Origin: Planktophila sp965267775
GTDB lineage: Bacteria > Actinomycetota > Actinomycetes > Nanopelagicales > Nanopelagicaceae
Direction of reading: 5' to 3'
NCBI GenBank assembly: GCA_965267775.1
Contig: OZ254140.1
Span: 248,001 to 312,000 of the forward strand
Length of the DNA: 64,000 nt
Shown here: in pieces, positions 8,158 through 15,818 of the stretch
Numbering within the stretch: position 1 is the stretch's first letter
How the letters are laid out: every line of letters begins with the position of its first letter
Translations under genes and position numbers: made by a program
Notes under the pieces: model-generated
Told to the model about the DNA's origin: nothing
The model's database searches: none
What the model saw: only the letters and a program-made list of their open reading frames with translations

Positions 8158-9066
8158 GTGGCAGTAAAGAAGAAGGCAGTTGCCAAGAAGGCAGCATCAA
8201 AGAAGACAACCGCTAAGAAGGTTGCGAAGAAGTCTGTTTCTAAGAAGACAACAGTGAAGAAGACCGTAGCAAAGAAGTCTGTTGCTAAGAAGACAACTGC
8301 GAAGAAGACAACTGCTAAGAAGGTCGCAAAGAAGTCAGCACCTAAGAAGGTCGCAAAGAAGGCCGTTGCCAAGAAGGCGGTAGCGAAGAAGAGCACTGTT
8401 AAGAAGGCAACTGCGAAGAAGGCTGTTAAGAAGTCTCCTGCACGTAAGAGCACTGCAGCCTCAGTCGTAATCCCACCAGTACCAACAGGTGCTTCACGTG
8501 ATCGCGTTAACGTTTCAACAACTCCTGCAGCGCCAAAGCCAGCTACTCCAGCTGCGAAGCCAACTGCAGCTCCACGCCAGGGCTCATCAAAGAGTGTTCT
8601 TGTTGCAGTACTTCTCGGAGTCGCGATCTTGACAGCTATCGTTGCATCACAGCAGTCAAAGAATGATTCAGCAAAGCCAGCTACACCAGCTGCAACTGAG
8701 TCAGCATCACCAGAGGCGACAGCAACAGAATCCGCTTCACCTGCAGCATCGACAGATACAACTAATGCTGCAACAACAGGTGAGGCACCAACACGTTTCA
8801 TCGGAAACTGGAAAGACAGCACAACTAAGGATGTACTCGTACTTTCTTGGAAGGCTCCAATGGGCGATGTGAAGGGCTACAAAGTTGAGATTGCACCTAA
8901 CGGTGGAACATGGAAGGAAGTTTCACAGATTCCTTCTACTCAGCTCTCATTCGATTTGAAGAAGACATCTGATTCTCAGTACACATCATTCCGAGTCTCT
9001 GCAATCTATGCAGATGGTTCACTTGGCGTTGCTAAGGCATTTGGCTTTGCAGGTCAGTACGAATAA
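8158..9066 (+). CDS. Histone-H1-like lysine-rich protein with a transmembrane helix and extracellular Fn3-like domain
   Basis: A 302-residue protein of unusual architecture. Residues 1-100 are almost only Lys, Ala, Thr, Val and Ser in KKA, KKTTAKK and KKVAKK units, like the tails of histone H1 and mycobacterial HupB. A Pro/Ala/Thr linker follows, then one hydrophobic helix (SVLVAVLLGVAILTAIVAS, about residues 142-160). A Ser/Pro/Thr/Ala linker leads to a C-terminal fibronectin-III-like beta domain (RFIGNWKDS, LSWKAP, GYKVEIAPNGG, SFRVSAIYADGS). Topology should be basic tail inside, Fn3 domain outside. Start is GTG with a GAGGAG ribosome site 7 nt upstream. Binding of the tail to DNA, RNA or wall polymer is a guess. 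Confidence 0.8.
   Translation: MAVKKKAVAKKAASKKTTAKKVAKKSVSKKTTVKKTVAKKSVAKKTTAKKTTAKKVAKKSAPKKVAKKAVAKKAVAKKSTVKKATAKKAVKKSPARKSTAASVVIPPVPTGASRDRVNVSTTPAAPKPATPAAKPTAAPRQGSSKSVLVAVLLGVAILTAIVASQQSKNDSAKPATPAATESASPEATATESASPAASTDTTNAATTGEAPTRFIGNWKDSTTKDVLVLSWKAPMGDVKGYKVEIAPNGGTWKEVSQIPSTQLSFDLKKTSDSQYTSFRVSAIYADGSLGVAKAFGFAGQYE
8160..8452 (+). repeat. Low-complexity AAGAAG-rich repeat encoding a Lys/Ala/Thr tail
   Basis: Irregular tandem units built on AAGAAG plus two or three Ala/Thr/Val codons. Lysine pairs are almost always AAG-AAG. This is coding repeat inside the preceding lysine-rich gene, and long antisense open frames through it are by-products. Confidence 0.7.
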
Positions 9067-9078
9067 ATCCTCTTTACG

Positions 9079-9110
9079 AAAAACCCCGGTCCTATGGCCG
9101 GGGTTTTTTC
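9079..9110. terminator. Intrinsic terminator, probably bidirectional
   Basis: Stem AACCCCGG (9082-9089) pairs with CCGGGGTT (9098-9105), followed by a T run and preceded by an A run. It lies between two convergent genes, so it can serve both the lysine-rich gene and the acyltransferase gene. Confidence 0.85.
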
Positions 9111-9123
9111 TTTGCATCGCTCA

Positions 9124-10866
9124 TTAATCCAGGTACTTCGAAATCTCTTCAACATAGATTGCAACGCCGGCCTGCTTGAGATGCACTCCATCGGGAGCAA
9201 AGTATTCAGGATGGCCATCTGAGATTGATGCCCAATCAATTACCCGCACATTGCTATATCGAGATGAAATCTCAGCAATTAGCTGATTATTGCTCTCACG
9301 CCAGGGGCGTGGAACAGCGGTATTTACGAGTATGACCTTCTTTTCATCTTTAAGCGCTTCGAGAATAGCGACCACTTGCGCTTCAGTTAAGGAGTTGTTA
9401 TTTCCCAGATTGAGAACTACTGGCCCTTCAGGTGCATTGGCTTTATCGTGAAGGATCGCATCGAGAAGCTCTGGCGCTTGTCGTCCGACGTGTGCATTAA
9501 CGAGTGAGACCTCATGGCTCTGTGCGAGGTAGCTTCTAATTCCAAGGATTACAGAATCACCTGTCAGCCAAATTCCAGTATCAGTTGCAAGCGCTGGAGA
9601 ATCTGTGGTTTCAATTTGTTCAATCAAGGCAGCACGTTGCTCGTTGCCAATAATGAGCGCGCGAACGCTAATAATTGATACTGCTGCAACAAGCACTGCG
9701 ATTATGAGAGATGCTTTTAACTGCTGTTGTTTCTTTTCGGCAAGAGTTCGATATTTCAACCCCTTGAACCAGTAACTGAGAACTCCACGTCGCACGGGAA
9801 GTTCAACAAAGCGCAGCGAGATATCGGCAAGGGCAAAGACAATCAAGATACGTAGCGCATACATCGCCCATGACGCGCCTGCGAGATCTACCTCTGGACG
9901 AGTAACTTGGAAAATTACCCAGTGCCATAGATAGATTGCATAGGAACGTTCACCAATCCAGAGCAGTACTGGATTTTGCAAAATCGGTGCGAAGCGAGAT
10001 GCCGGGTGAACAATCGAGGTGATAATTGCTGCAGCAAATAGCCCTGCAAGTGGAAATGCAATCTTGTAGAGAGCGGGCTTGGTCTCATCGATGAGTAAGA
10101 AAGTTGAGAGGATTCCGAGGAAGCCGAAGACTCCGATTCCATCGATAAAGTCTTGCGCCTTCTTGCTGACATCGGTCTTGAAATTCTGCGGAATCCAACT
10201 AACTGCAAGTGCTGCACCAAGAAAGAGGCCGATGCTATGGGTATCGGTTCCGAAGTAGACGTGACTTACCTTTGAAGCACTCGCTGCATCAAGTGAGAAA
10301 GAGACAATCATCAAGGTAATTCCTGAGATTGCTGCGATTGCAAGGGATGCGATAGATACTCGCTTCTTGCCGAAGAACTTCAAGATCACCAAGAGAATCA
10401 GCGGCCAGATGAGATAGAACTGCGCTTCAACCGCCAGCGACCACGTGTGCTGCAACAGCGGAGGGCGTCCAATCGTCTCGAAGTAATCGAGGTGATGGCC
10501 AACTAACCACCAATTCATCGAGCCGGTAAGCGCAAAAGGAGTATCAATCAGGAATCGCTTGATCGTATCGGGAGCCCAGATGCCTACTGCGATTGCTGTC
10601 GTTACCAACATAAATGCAAGGGCAGGCAATAGGCGGCGAACACGTGCAAGATAGAAGGCGCGCAGATCTAACCCACCGCTACGTTCAATCGAATCGAGAA
10701 GTAAGCGAGTGATTACATAACCAGAGATAACGAAGAAGAGATCAACTCCGAGAAAGCCGCCAGGGATCCACTTAAAACCTAAGTGATAGAAGAGAACAGC
10801 CATCACTGCGATGGCGCGGAGCCCATCGATTGCAGGTATGTATTGGATACCGCGTTTGGTAGCCAT
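9124..10866 (-). CDS. Membrane O-acyltransferase (acyltransferase-3) with C-terminal SGNH domain
   Basis: A 580-residue OatA/LPS-acetylase-like protein. The N-terminal part (about 8-360) is the multi-pass acyltransferase-3 domain, starting YIPAIDGLRAIAVMAVLFYH with its conserved His and continuing GGFLGVDLFFVISGYVIT. An extra helix near 385 leads to an extracytoplasmic SGNH hydrolase-like domain (about 410-580) with block I GDSVILG and the catalytic pair DGVH near the end. It probably transfers acetyl groups to a surface glycan, wall polymer or lipid; the acceptor is unknown. It lies 5 bases after the coiled-coil gene and is likely co-transcribed with it. Confidence 0.88.
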   Translation of the reverse strand: MATKRGIQYIPAIDGLRAIAVMAVLFYHLGFKWIPGGFLGVDLFFVISGYVITRLLLDSIERSGGLDLRAFYLARVRRLLPALAFMLVTTAIAVGIWAPDTIKRFLIDTPFALTGSMNWWLVGHHLDYFETIGRPPLLQHTWSLAVEAQFYLIWPLILLVILKFFGKKRVSIASLAIAAISGITLMIVSFSLDAASASKVSHVYFGTDTHSIGLFLGAALAVSWIPQNFKTDVSKKAQDFIDGIGVFGFLGILSTFLLIDETKPALYKIAFPLAGLFAAAIITSIVHPASRFAPILQNPVLLWIGERSYAIYLWHWVIFQVTRPEVDLAGASWAMYALRILIVFALADISLRFVELPVRRGVLSYWFKGLKYRTLAEKKQQQLKASLIIAVLVAAVSIISVRALIIGNEQRAALIEQIETTDSPALATDTGIWLTGDSVILGIRSYLAQSHEVSLVNAHVGRQAPELLDAILHDKANAPEGPVVLNLGNNNSLTEAQVVAILEALKDEKKVILVNTAVPRPWRESNNQLIAEISSRYSNVRVIDWASISDGHPEYFAPDGVHLKQAGVAIYVEEISKYLD

Positions 10867-10871
10867 AGAAA

Positions 10872-11675
10872 TTACTTGCGCTTAGCTGAAGTCTTCTTTG
10901 CAGGACTCTTCTTCGCAGTGCGCTTTGGCGCATCTAGCGCAGGAGAAGTGCGACGGCTCTCAACTTTGATTGGCTCCTTGCGATTCACGGTGCCATCTTC
11001 GTTGAGTGAGTCATTTACAACTGCCTGCATATTTGCAAGGCGAGCGAATGCTCCATCGAGGCGCTGTCGTGATTGTGCAATCGCTTGTTCAGCGGCGACG
11101 AGTGCCTGTGATTGAAGTCGGTAGAGACGTTCAGATTCTGCGATGACTTCTGCAAGCCAACGACGATATTCAATTACTTCACTTGCAGCATCTGCAACGA
11201 TGCGCTCACCTTCGCGACGAGCTGCAGATGCGACTGCTGCAGCCTCGCGACGCTTTGTATCAACGATTGATTCAGCTTCGCGAGTTGCCTCATTGACGAG
11301 ATCTGTCGCCTCTGCCTCGGCAGTTGAAATATATTTACGACCACGGGCTTCAGCGCCAGAGAGAATGCTGCGCGCCTTTGACTCTGCGCCTTCAAGAACA
11401 TCCTTGGCATTGCGAGTTGATTCATTGATCAAGCGCTCTGCGGTCGCAACTGACTTAGCCTCACGAGCCTGTGCAGATTTGATCATCATCATCGCTGTCT
11501 CAGTTGCAAGGATTTCAAACTCTTCCTTGCTGAGTGCAGTGATGTCGCGTCGTGATCGGAGGTCGCTGAGCTGTGATTCAAGCTCGCGGATTCGATCTAC
11601 AGGGTTGCCTGCTGGAGTGCGCTCAGATTCCTCGCGGAAGCCCACCCAATTGAGAAAGTCCTTCTTCTCTGCCAT
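10872..11675 (-). CDS. Coiled-coil protein with basic C-terminal tail (DivIVA-like appearance)
   Basis: A 267-residue soluble protein dominated by charged helix. After an N-terminal FLNWVGFREES segment and a short coil (VDRIRELESQLSDLRS), residues about 70-190 are continuous Ala/Glu/Arg-rich coiled coil (STRNAKDVLEGAESKARSIL). The chain closes with an AKKSPAKKTSAKRK basic tail. It resembles DivIVA/Wag31-type or stator-like coiled coils, but I see no diagnostic DivIVA N-terminal motif, so this is appearance only. It precedes the acyltransferase gene by 5 bases, which suggests a cell-envelope role. A GGGGAT run 5-10 nt before the ATG may act as ribosome site. Confidence 0.75.
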   Translation of the reverse strand: MAEKKDFLNWVGFREESERTPAGNPVDRIRELESQLSDLRSRRDITALSKEEFEILATETAMMMIKSAQAREAKSVATAERLINESTRNAKDVLEGAESKARSILSGAEARGRKYISTAEAEATDLVNEATREAESIVDTKRREAAAVASAARREGERIVADAASEVIEYRRWLAEVIAESERLYRLQSQALVAAEQAIAQSRQRLDGAFARLANMQAVVNDSLNEDGTVNRKEPIKVESRRTSPALDAPKRTAKKSPAKKTSAKRK

Positions 11676-11771
11676 TGATAATCCCCATTGCCTCTATAAC
11701 CGACCAACTTCTAGGCTCATAGATTAGGGCATTACTAAGTAGGGGGAAATCGCCCCGTCACGCGTGAGGAT

Positions 11772-12425
11772 CTAGCGGGAGCGGTAAATTGCGAAGCAGA
11801 TTGCCAAGTATTGGCTAATCCAAGCCGCCAAGACGAAGATGTGGAAGAGCTCGTGGAAGCCGAAGTATTTTGCGGCGCGGCCGGGCTTCTTGAGCGCGTA
11901 AAAGATTGCGCCTATTGAATAGAGAAGGCCGCCAATCAGAATGGGAACTAAGACCCACAATCCACCGCGATCATAGAGCTGCGGTGTGTAAACAATTGCA
12001 ACCCAGCCCAGTACTAAGTAATTGGCAACATATAACCAACGTGGAGCTGTTAACCAGAAGATTCGGATGGCAACTCCAGCTAGCGCACCGGTCCAGACAA
12101 TTGCGAGCATGAGGTTTCGATCATGCGGTTCGAGAAGTGCAACAGCAAATGGTGTGTAAGAACCTGCGATGAGTAAATTGATATTTGCATGATCCCAGCG
12201 ACGCCACATCTTCTTCTTCGCTGGCGACCATGGCACGCGATGGTAAATAGCTGAGACGCTAAAGAGCATGATTGCAGTGATTGAATAGAGAGCAACGGCA
12301 AACTTGAGAGACTCCTTACTCAATATAAAGAGAATCAGTGAAGCGATTACTACTGCAGGAGTTGCACCGAGGTGGAACCAACCACGGAGCTTTGGAGGTG
12401 TAACTGGTGGCTGAATTTCACTCAT
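11772..12425 (-). CDS. Hemolysin III / PAQR-family membrane protein
   Basis: A 217-residue seven-helix membrane protein of the HlyIII (YqfA/PAQR) family. Conserved features are WFHLGATPAVVIASLILF, SAIYHRVPW, DHANINLLIAGSYTPF and the late FHELFHIFVLAAW, whose histidines form the family's metal-site set. Bacterial members are of uncertain function; PAQR relatives are metal-dependent hydrolase-like receptors. It follows the MFS gene by 9 bases but has its own leaderless -10, part of which is the MFS stop codon. Confidence 0.88.
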   Translation of the reverse strand: MSEIQPPVTPPKLRGWFHLGATPAVVIASLILFILSKESLKFAVALYSITAIMLFSVSAIYHRVPWSPAKKKMWRRWDHANINLLIAGSYTPFAVALLEPHDRNLMLAIVWTGALAGVAIRIFWLTAPRWLYVANYLVLGWVAIVYTPQLYDRGGLWVLVPILIGGLLYSIGAIFYALKKPGRAAKYFGFHELFHIFVLAAWISQYLAICFAIYRSR

Positions 12426-12431
12426 GCAGTA

Positions 12432-12437
12432 AGCCTA
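12432..12437 (-). promoter_or_regulatory. Leaderless -10 hexamer of the HlyIII gene, sharing the upstream stop codon
   Basis: On the minus strand TAGGCT, spacer TACTGC (6 nt), then ATG at 12425. The TAG is the stop codon of the upstream MFS gene. Confidence 0.6.
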
Positions 12438-13646
12438 CGCGTTGGAGAGGTTTCTGACCGACTTAACTGAGAGCGAGGCGCAGGCGGCGATAAAGGTAAG
12501 GGTGCCGGTCGCAAACAAGATTGTATTGACGCCAAAGTGAGCTGCAAGTGGTCCTGCGATCACTATGCCCAATGGAGCAATTCCAAATGAGCCCAGTGCG
12601 TCATAGGCGTTGACGCGTGAATAAGACTCTTCAGGAATATGTGTCTGCATCGATGTGTTCCAGGTAACCATAAAGAACTCAATCGTCAGGCCCGAGAAGA
12701 TTGCAGAGATAATGCAGATCCACAATGGGAAGTCGAGAGCTAGTGCAAAATCCCAAACAACGGAGATTGCAATGAGTCCCATCGTTATAAAGAGGGGGCG
12801 TTTGAATTTCTTCTTCAAGACTATGAAACCACCGAGCATCATTCCAGCTGTCATTCCCGCAAGGTTGAGAGACCAGTACCGCGGACCAGTCTCGAGGTCG
12901 TTGTAATTAAGTGGACCAAGGACTTGCAGCATTGATTCAAATGCCATATTAATAATTGCAAAGGTGAGCACCATTGTGACAACCCATGAGCGAGAGATAA
13001 ATTCTCTCCAACCCACCTTCAAATCATGAGCAATTCCAGGGCTTTCAATTCGACTCTTACTTGGGAGATCAAGGTTCCAGACAATTAAGCCAGCTATGAA
13101 GAATGAGATTGCATCAACGAGTAAGCCCCACCCAGCATTAAATGAGGCAACGATTACTCCTCCTAGTAAAGTTCCTGAGATATAACCGATATTGCTCATC
13201 AATCCAATAACAGCATTTCCTTCTTGCAACTTCTCCTTTGGCAATATCTCTGGAAGCACGCCAGACATAGCTGGCCACCAGAGAGCATTGAGCACTCCAA
13301 AGAGTCCGCCCATCACAACCAAGATCCAGATATGTGGAAATCCTCCGATGAGCGAGATTGCGCTGGTGCCTGCGAGGAAACTTCCAATCACATCGCTTCC
13401 ACCGACTATGCGATTGCGTTTAAAGCGATCAGCGAAGACTCCACCGACCAACATAAAGGCAATCATTGGAAAGAATCGCGCCGCCATAACGAGACTGAGA
13501 TCGCCTCCATCTGCGCCGGGAATACTCAAGACGCCATAAGCGAGAGCGATGGGAGACATTCCATTACCGACATTAGAGATAAATCGCGCCGAAGCGAGCA
13601 TCGAAAAGCCCTTATGGGCGCGAAGCTCTTTAAGTTGATTGCGCAT
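12435..13646 (-). CDS. MFS transporter (EntS/MFS_3-like exporter)
   Basis: A 403-residue, roughly 12-helix major facilitator. It starts with a short cytoplasmic RNQLKELRAHKGFSML and has the loop-2/3 signature FADRFKRNRIV. The overall look is of the enterobactin-exporter-like MFS_3 group; the substrate cannot be told from sequence. It is divergent from the aquaporin-arsC pair across 71 bp, so a part in arsenic export is conceivable, but nothing in the protein shows it. Confidence 0.85.
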   Translation of the reverse strand: MRNQLKELRAHKGFSMLASARFISNVGNGMSPIALAYGVLSIPGADGGDLSLVMAARFFPMIAFMLVGGVFADRFKRNRIVGGSDVIGSFLAGTSAISLIGGFPHIWILVVMGGLFGVLNALWWPAMSGVLPEILPKEKLQEGNAVIGLMSNIGYISGTLLGGVIVASFNAGWGLLVDAISFFIAGLIVWNLDLPSKSRIESPGIAHDLKVGWREFISRSWVVTMVLTFAIINMAFESMLQVLGPLNYNDLETGPRYWSLNLAGMTAGMMLGGFIVLKKKFKRPLFITMGLIAISVVWDFALALDFPLWICIISAIFSGLTIEFFMVTWNTSMQTHIPEESYSRVNAYDALGSFGIAPLGIVIAGPLAAHFGVNTILFATGTLTFIAACASLSVKSVRNLSNA

Positions 13647-13652
13647 TGCGAA

Positions 13653-13658
13653 AGGGTA
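13653..13658 (-). promoter_or_regulatory. Leaderless -10 hexamer of the MFS gene
   Basis: On the minus strand TACCCT, spacer TTCGCA (6 nt), then ATG at 13646. Confidence 0.6.
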
Positions 13659-13704
13659 CTTAAGAATTGAGTCGCAAGTTCACCTTCTATTCATCATTGG
13701 CCCC

Positions 13705-13710
13705 TAATAT
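13705..13710 (+). promoter_or_regulatory. Leaderless -10 hexamer of the aquaporin gene
   Basis: TAATAT, spacer TTTGCCT (7 nt), then ATG at 13718. It supports that ATG over an earlier in-frame start at 13667. Confidence 0.55.
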
Positions 13711-13717
13711 TTTGCCT

Positions 13718-14365
13718 ATGAAGAAATTCGTTGGAGAGTTTGTAGGAACTTCGACCCTGGCAACGGTAGTTGTGGGCTCTGGTGCGATGGCTCAAAACCT
13801 TACACATGATCTGGGGGTACAACTCCTTATCAATGCGGCTGCAACAGGAGCCGGTCTCTGGTTGCTCATAGCCCTCTTTGCTCCAATTAGCGGCGCACAT
13901 TTCAACCCTGTTGTCACTGGCATATCGTTATTTCGTAAAGAGCTTTCAGCCAAAGGCGCATTTCAATTTATCCTCGCCCAAATCACCGGGGCAATCTTCG
14001 GAACAATTCTTGCCAACGTTCTCTTCGATCGTTCTGCAATTGATATTTCTAGTAAGAGTCGAGACGGCGGAAATCTTCTACTCAGTGAAGTATTGGCAAC
14101 AGCAGGATTGATCTTTGTCATCTACCAGCTCTCCACAATCAAGAAAGGGCGTTTCGTCGCCCAGGGTGTCGCAGCATGGATATTCGCAGCTTACTTCTTT
14201 ACATCATCAACATCCTTCGCAAATCCAGCTATATCAATCGGACGAATCTTCAGTAATTCATTTGCAGGGATTGCACCCCACTCAGCATTTACCTTTATCC
14301 CATTCCAAATTGTGGGAGGCGCAATTGGATATGCCCTCTTCAAATTCCTCAACAGTAAGGAGTAG
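13718..14365 (+). CDS. Aquaporin / MIP-family channel, probably AqpS-like arsenite channel
   Basis: A 215-residue six-helix MIP channel. The two half-helix loops are HFNPVVTG (NPV instead of NPA) and FANPAISIGRIF (NPA followed by the selectivity Arg). It begins KKFVGEFVGTSTLATVVVGSGAM. The next gene, 5 bases on, is an ArsC arsenate reductase. Such pairs are known (aqpS with arsC in rhizobia), where the channel lets arsenite leak out after reduction. That role is inferred from position; a general aquaglyceroporin is the alternative. Confidence 0.85.
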   Translation: MKKFVGEFVGTSTLATVVVGSGAMAQNLTHDLGVQLLINAAATGAGLWLLIALFAPISGAHFNPVVTGISLFRKELSAKGAFQFILAQITGAIFGTILANVLFDRSAIDISSKSRDGGNLLLSEVLATAGLIFVIYQLSTIKKGRFVAQGVAAWIFAAYFFTSSTSFANPAISIGRIFSNSFAGIAPHSAFTFIPFQIVGGAIGYALFKFLNSKE

Positions 14366-14370
14366 AAATA

Positions 14371-14769
14371 ATGAGCGAGAAAAAGACAATTATGTTTGTC
14401 TGCGTTCACAATGCAGGGCGTTCTCAAATGGCAGCGGGCTTTATGCGTGAACTCGGCGGCGATCGAGTCGAAGTTCTCTCTGCAGGTTCAGCACCTAAAG
14501 ATTCAATTAACCCAGTTGCAGTAGAAGCGATGGCAGAGCTTGGTATTGATATCGCCAATCAGAAGCCAAAGGTCTTAACGCCCGAAGCAGTTCAGCAATC
14601 AGATGTTGTCATCACAATGGGTTGTGGAGATGCCTGTCCCTTTTATCCAGGTAAGCGTTATGAAGATTGGGTCCTTGAAGATCCAGCCGGCCAAGGGATC
14701 GAACCTGTGCGAGTAATTCGAGATGAGATAAAGACTCGCGTTGAAGAGCTACTTCAGGAGATTTTGTAG
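14371..14769 (+). CDS. arsC: Arsenate reductase of the low-molecular-weight phosphatase family
   Basis: A 132-residue cytoplasmic enzyme that reduces arsenate to arsenite. The phosphatase loop is Cys11-X5-Arg17 (CVHNAGRS), with further cysteines in MGCGDACPF and the acid-loop DPAGQ near residue 108. It could be thioredoxin-dependent or mycothiol-dependent; the latter is common in Actinobacteria, but sequence inspection cannot settle it. It follows the aquaporin gene by 5 bases. No arsR or Acr3/ArsB gene is in the window. Confidence 0.88.
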   Translation: MSEKKTIMFVCVHNAGRSQMAAGFMRELGGDRVEVLSAGSAPKDSINPVAVEAMAELGIDIANQKPKVLTPEAVQQSDVVITMGCGDACPFYPGKRYEDWVLEDPAGQGIEPVRVIRDEIKTRVEELLQEIL

Positions 14770-14956
14770 AATTTAGGTTTAGACCGAGCGTAAATCACCT
14801 TAATCCTTCAAATAATTCACCTAAACAAGTGCGATTTCAAGATGAGAACGGCTCGCATGAGGTTCACACTTACGGCATCGAAGGTCAATGTTGCCCTGGG
14901 CTAACGTTCTTGACCGACGGTCTTACGGGCTAAATGGCCCGCACTGATGAAGAGTC
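14770..14956 (+). other. 187-nt region upstream of actinorhodopsin
   Basis: No gene is evident. It contains a possible 20-codon reading frame (14842-14904, beginning MRTARMRFTL) with no supporting ribosome site or leaderless -10. It also has a TTGACC at about 14908 followed 15 nt later by TAAATG, a sub-optimal promoter candidate for the rhodopsin gene. Nothing more definite can be seen. Confidence 0.3.
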
Positions 14957-15736
14957 ATGAAGGGCTCAGGAGATATGTCAGTAACACTCAATAGCAACCA
15001 ATGGAACCTTGTTTATAACATGTTCTCATTCGGTTTAATTTCAATGCTCGCATGCACCGTGTACACATTGGTGTCACAGTCACGAGTTCTACCTAAGTAC
15101 CGCAATGCGCTAGTAATGTCATCGATGGTTACATTCATCGCTGGTTACCACTACTTCCGTATTTTCAATTCATTCAATGAAGCATCAAATGGATTTATGG
15201 TTAACGTTTCAGGTGACCACGGTTCATTTAACGAGGCATACCGCTACGTAGACTGGCTTTTGACTGTTCCACTTCTACTCGTAGAAGTTATTGCAGTGCT
15301 TGCACTTGCAAAGGAAGTTTCTAAGTCACTCATCATGCGCCTTGTTCCAGCATCTGCAGCAATGATCGCTCTTGGTTACCCAGGTGAAATTGCAACAGAC
15401 ACAACAACAGCTGCTATCTACGGAGTGCTTTCAACAATCCCATTCCTTTATATCCTCTACGTTCTCTTTGTAGAGCTTACAAAGTCACTCGATCGTCAGC
15501 CTGACGGCGTTGCAGACACTGTGAAGCGTCTTCGCCTCCTTCTCGTTGCTACATGGGGTGTATATCCAATTTCATACATCCTTGGAATGCAGGGCGACCC
15601 AACAGCAGGCTCATTCGTAGGAGTCCAGGTTGGTTACACAATCGCAGACATCCTTGCGAAGTGCGTATTCGGATTAACAATCTTGAAGATTGCACGTATG
15701 AAGTCACATGCTGAAGGTATGGCTGCTGACCACTAA
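14957..15736 (+). CDS. Actinorhodopsin, light-driven proton pump
   Basis: Seven-helix retinal protein of 259 residues. In this numbering the proton acceptor is Asp99 and the donor Glu110 (RYVDWLLTVPLLLVE), Thr103 completes the DTE pump motif, and His65 sits in GYHYFRIF. Helix G has Asp231 and the retinal Schiff-base Lys235 (IADILAKCVF). Leu107 at the spectral-tuning site (105 in proteorhodopsin) predicts green absorption. The start may instead be the ATG at 14975, giving MSVTLNSNQW; neither ATG has a well-spaced ribosome site. It pumps protons out of the cell, feeding the ATP synthase coded further on. No retinal synthesis gene is adjacent. Confidence 0.96.
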   Translation: MKGSGDMSVTLNSNQWNLVYNMFSFGLISMLACTVYTLVSQSRVLPKYRNALVMSSMVTFIAGYHYFRIFNSFNEASNGFMVNVSGDHGSFNEAYRYVDWLLTVPLLLVEVIAVLALAKEVSKSLIMRLVPASAAMIALGYPGEIATDTTTAAIYGVLSTIPFLYILYVLFVELTKSLDRQPDGVADTVKRLRLLLVATWGVYPISYILGMQGDPTAGSFVGVQVGYTIADILAKCVFGLTILKIARMKSHAEGMAADH

Positions 15737-15770
15737 GTAATTACCCACAAGTTAAATATCTTGTAATAAA

Positions 15771-15803
15771 GCGAAGGGCGTCGAGAAATCGGCGCCCTTC
15801 GCC
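15771..15803 (+). terminator. Hairpin after the actinorhodopsin gene
   Basis: A perfect 10-bp stem, GCGAAGGGCG (15771-15780) with CGCCCTTCGC (15793-15802), 12-nt loop. The T run after it is poor, so it may be a Rho-type end or an mRNA-stabilising hairpin as much as an intrinsic terminator. Confidence 0.6.
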
Positions 15804-15805
15804 AT

Positions 15806-15811
15806 TACTGT
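15806..15811 (+). promoter_or_regulatory. Possible leaderless -10 of the small membrane protein gene
   Basis: TACTGT, 7-nt spacer TAGAACT, then ATG at 15819. It lies directly after the rhodopsin hairpin. Confidence 0.35.
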
Positions 15812-15818
15812 TAGAACT

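Noticed and set aside
8160..8452. Tandem repeat considered as a CRISPR or minisatellite array
   Set aside because: Units are irregular, in frame and encode a Lys/Ala/Thr tail; there are no unique spacers of constant length.
8094..8822. Long antisense open frame across the lysine-rich gene, encoding a Phe/Ala/Val-rich protein
   Set aside because: It mirrors the AAG-rich repeat (TTC/CTT on the other strand) and has no start signal or independent support; the forward protein has a ribosome site and clear domains.
11143..11727. Forward open frame opposite the coiled-coil gene
   Set aside because: Ser/Arg/Ala-rich reading of the complementary strand of an Ala/Glu coiled coil; no family resemblance and no start signal.
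14842..14904. 20-codon frame upstream of the actinorhodopsin gene
   Set aside because: No ribosome site, no leaderless -10 at the right distance and no recognisable peptide; kept only as a remark in the region entry.
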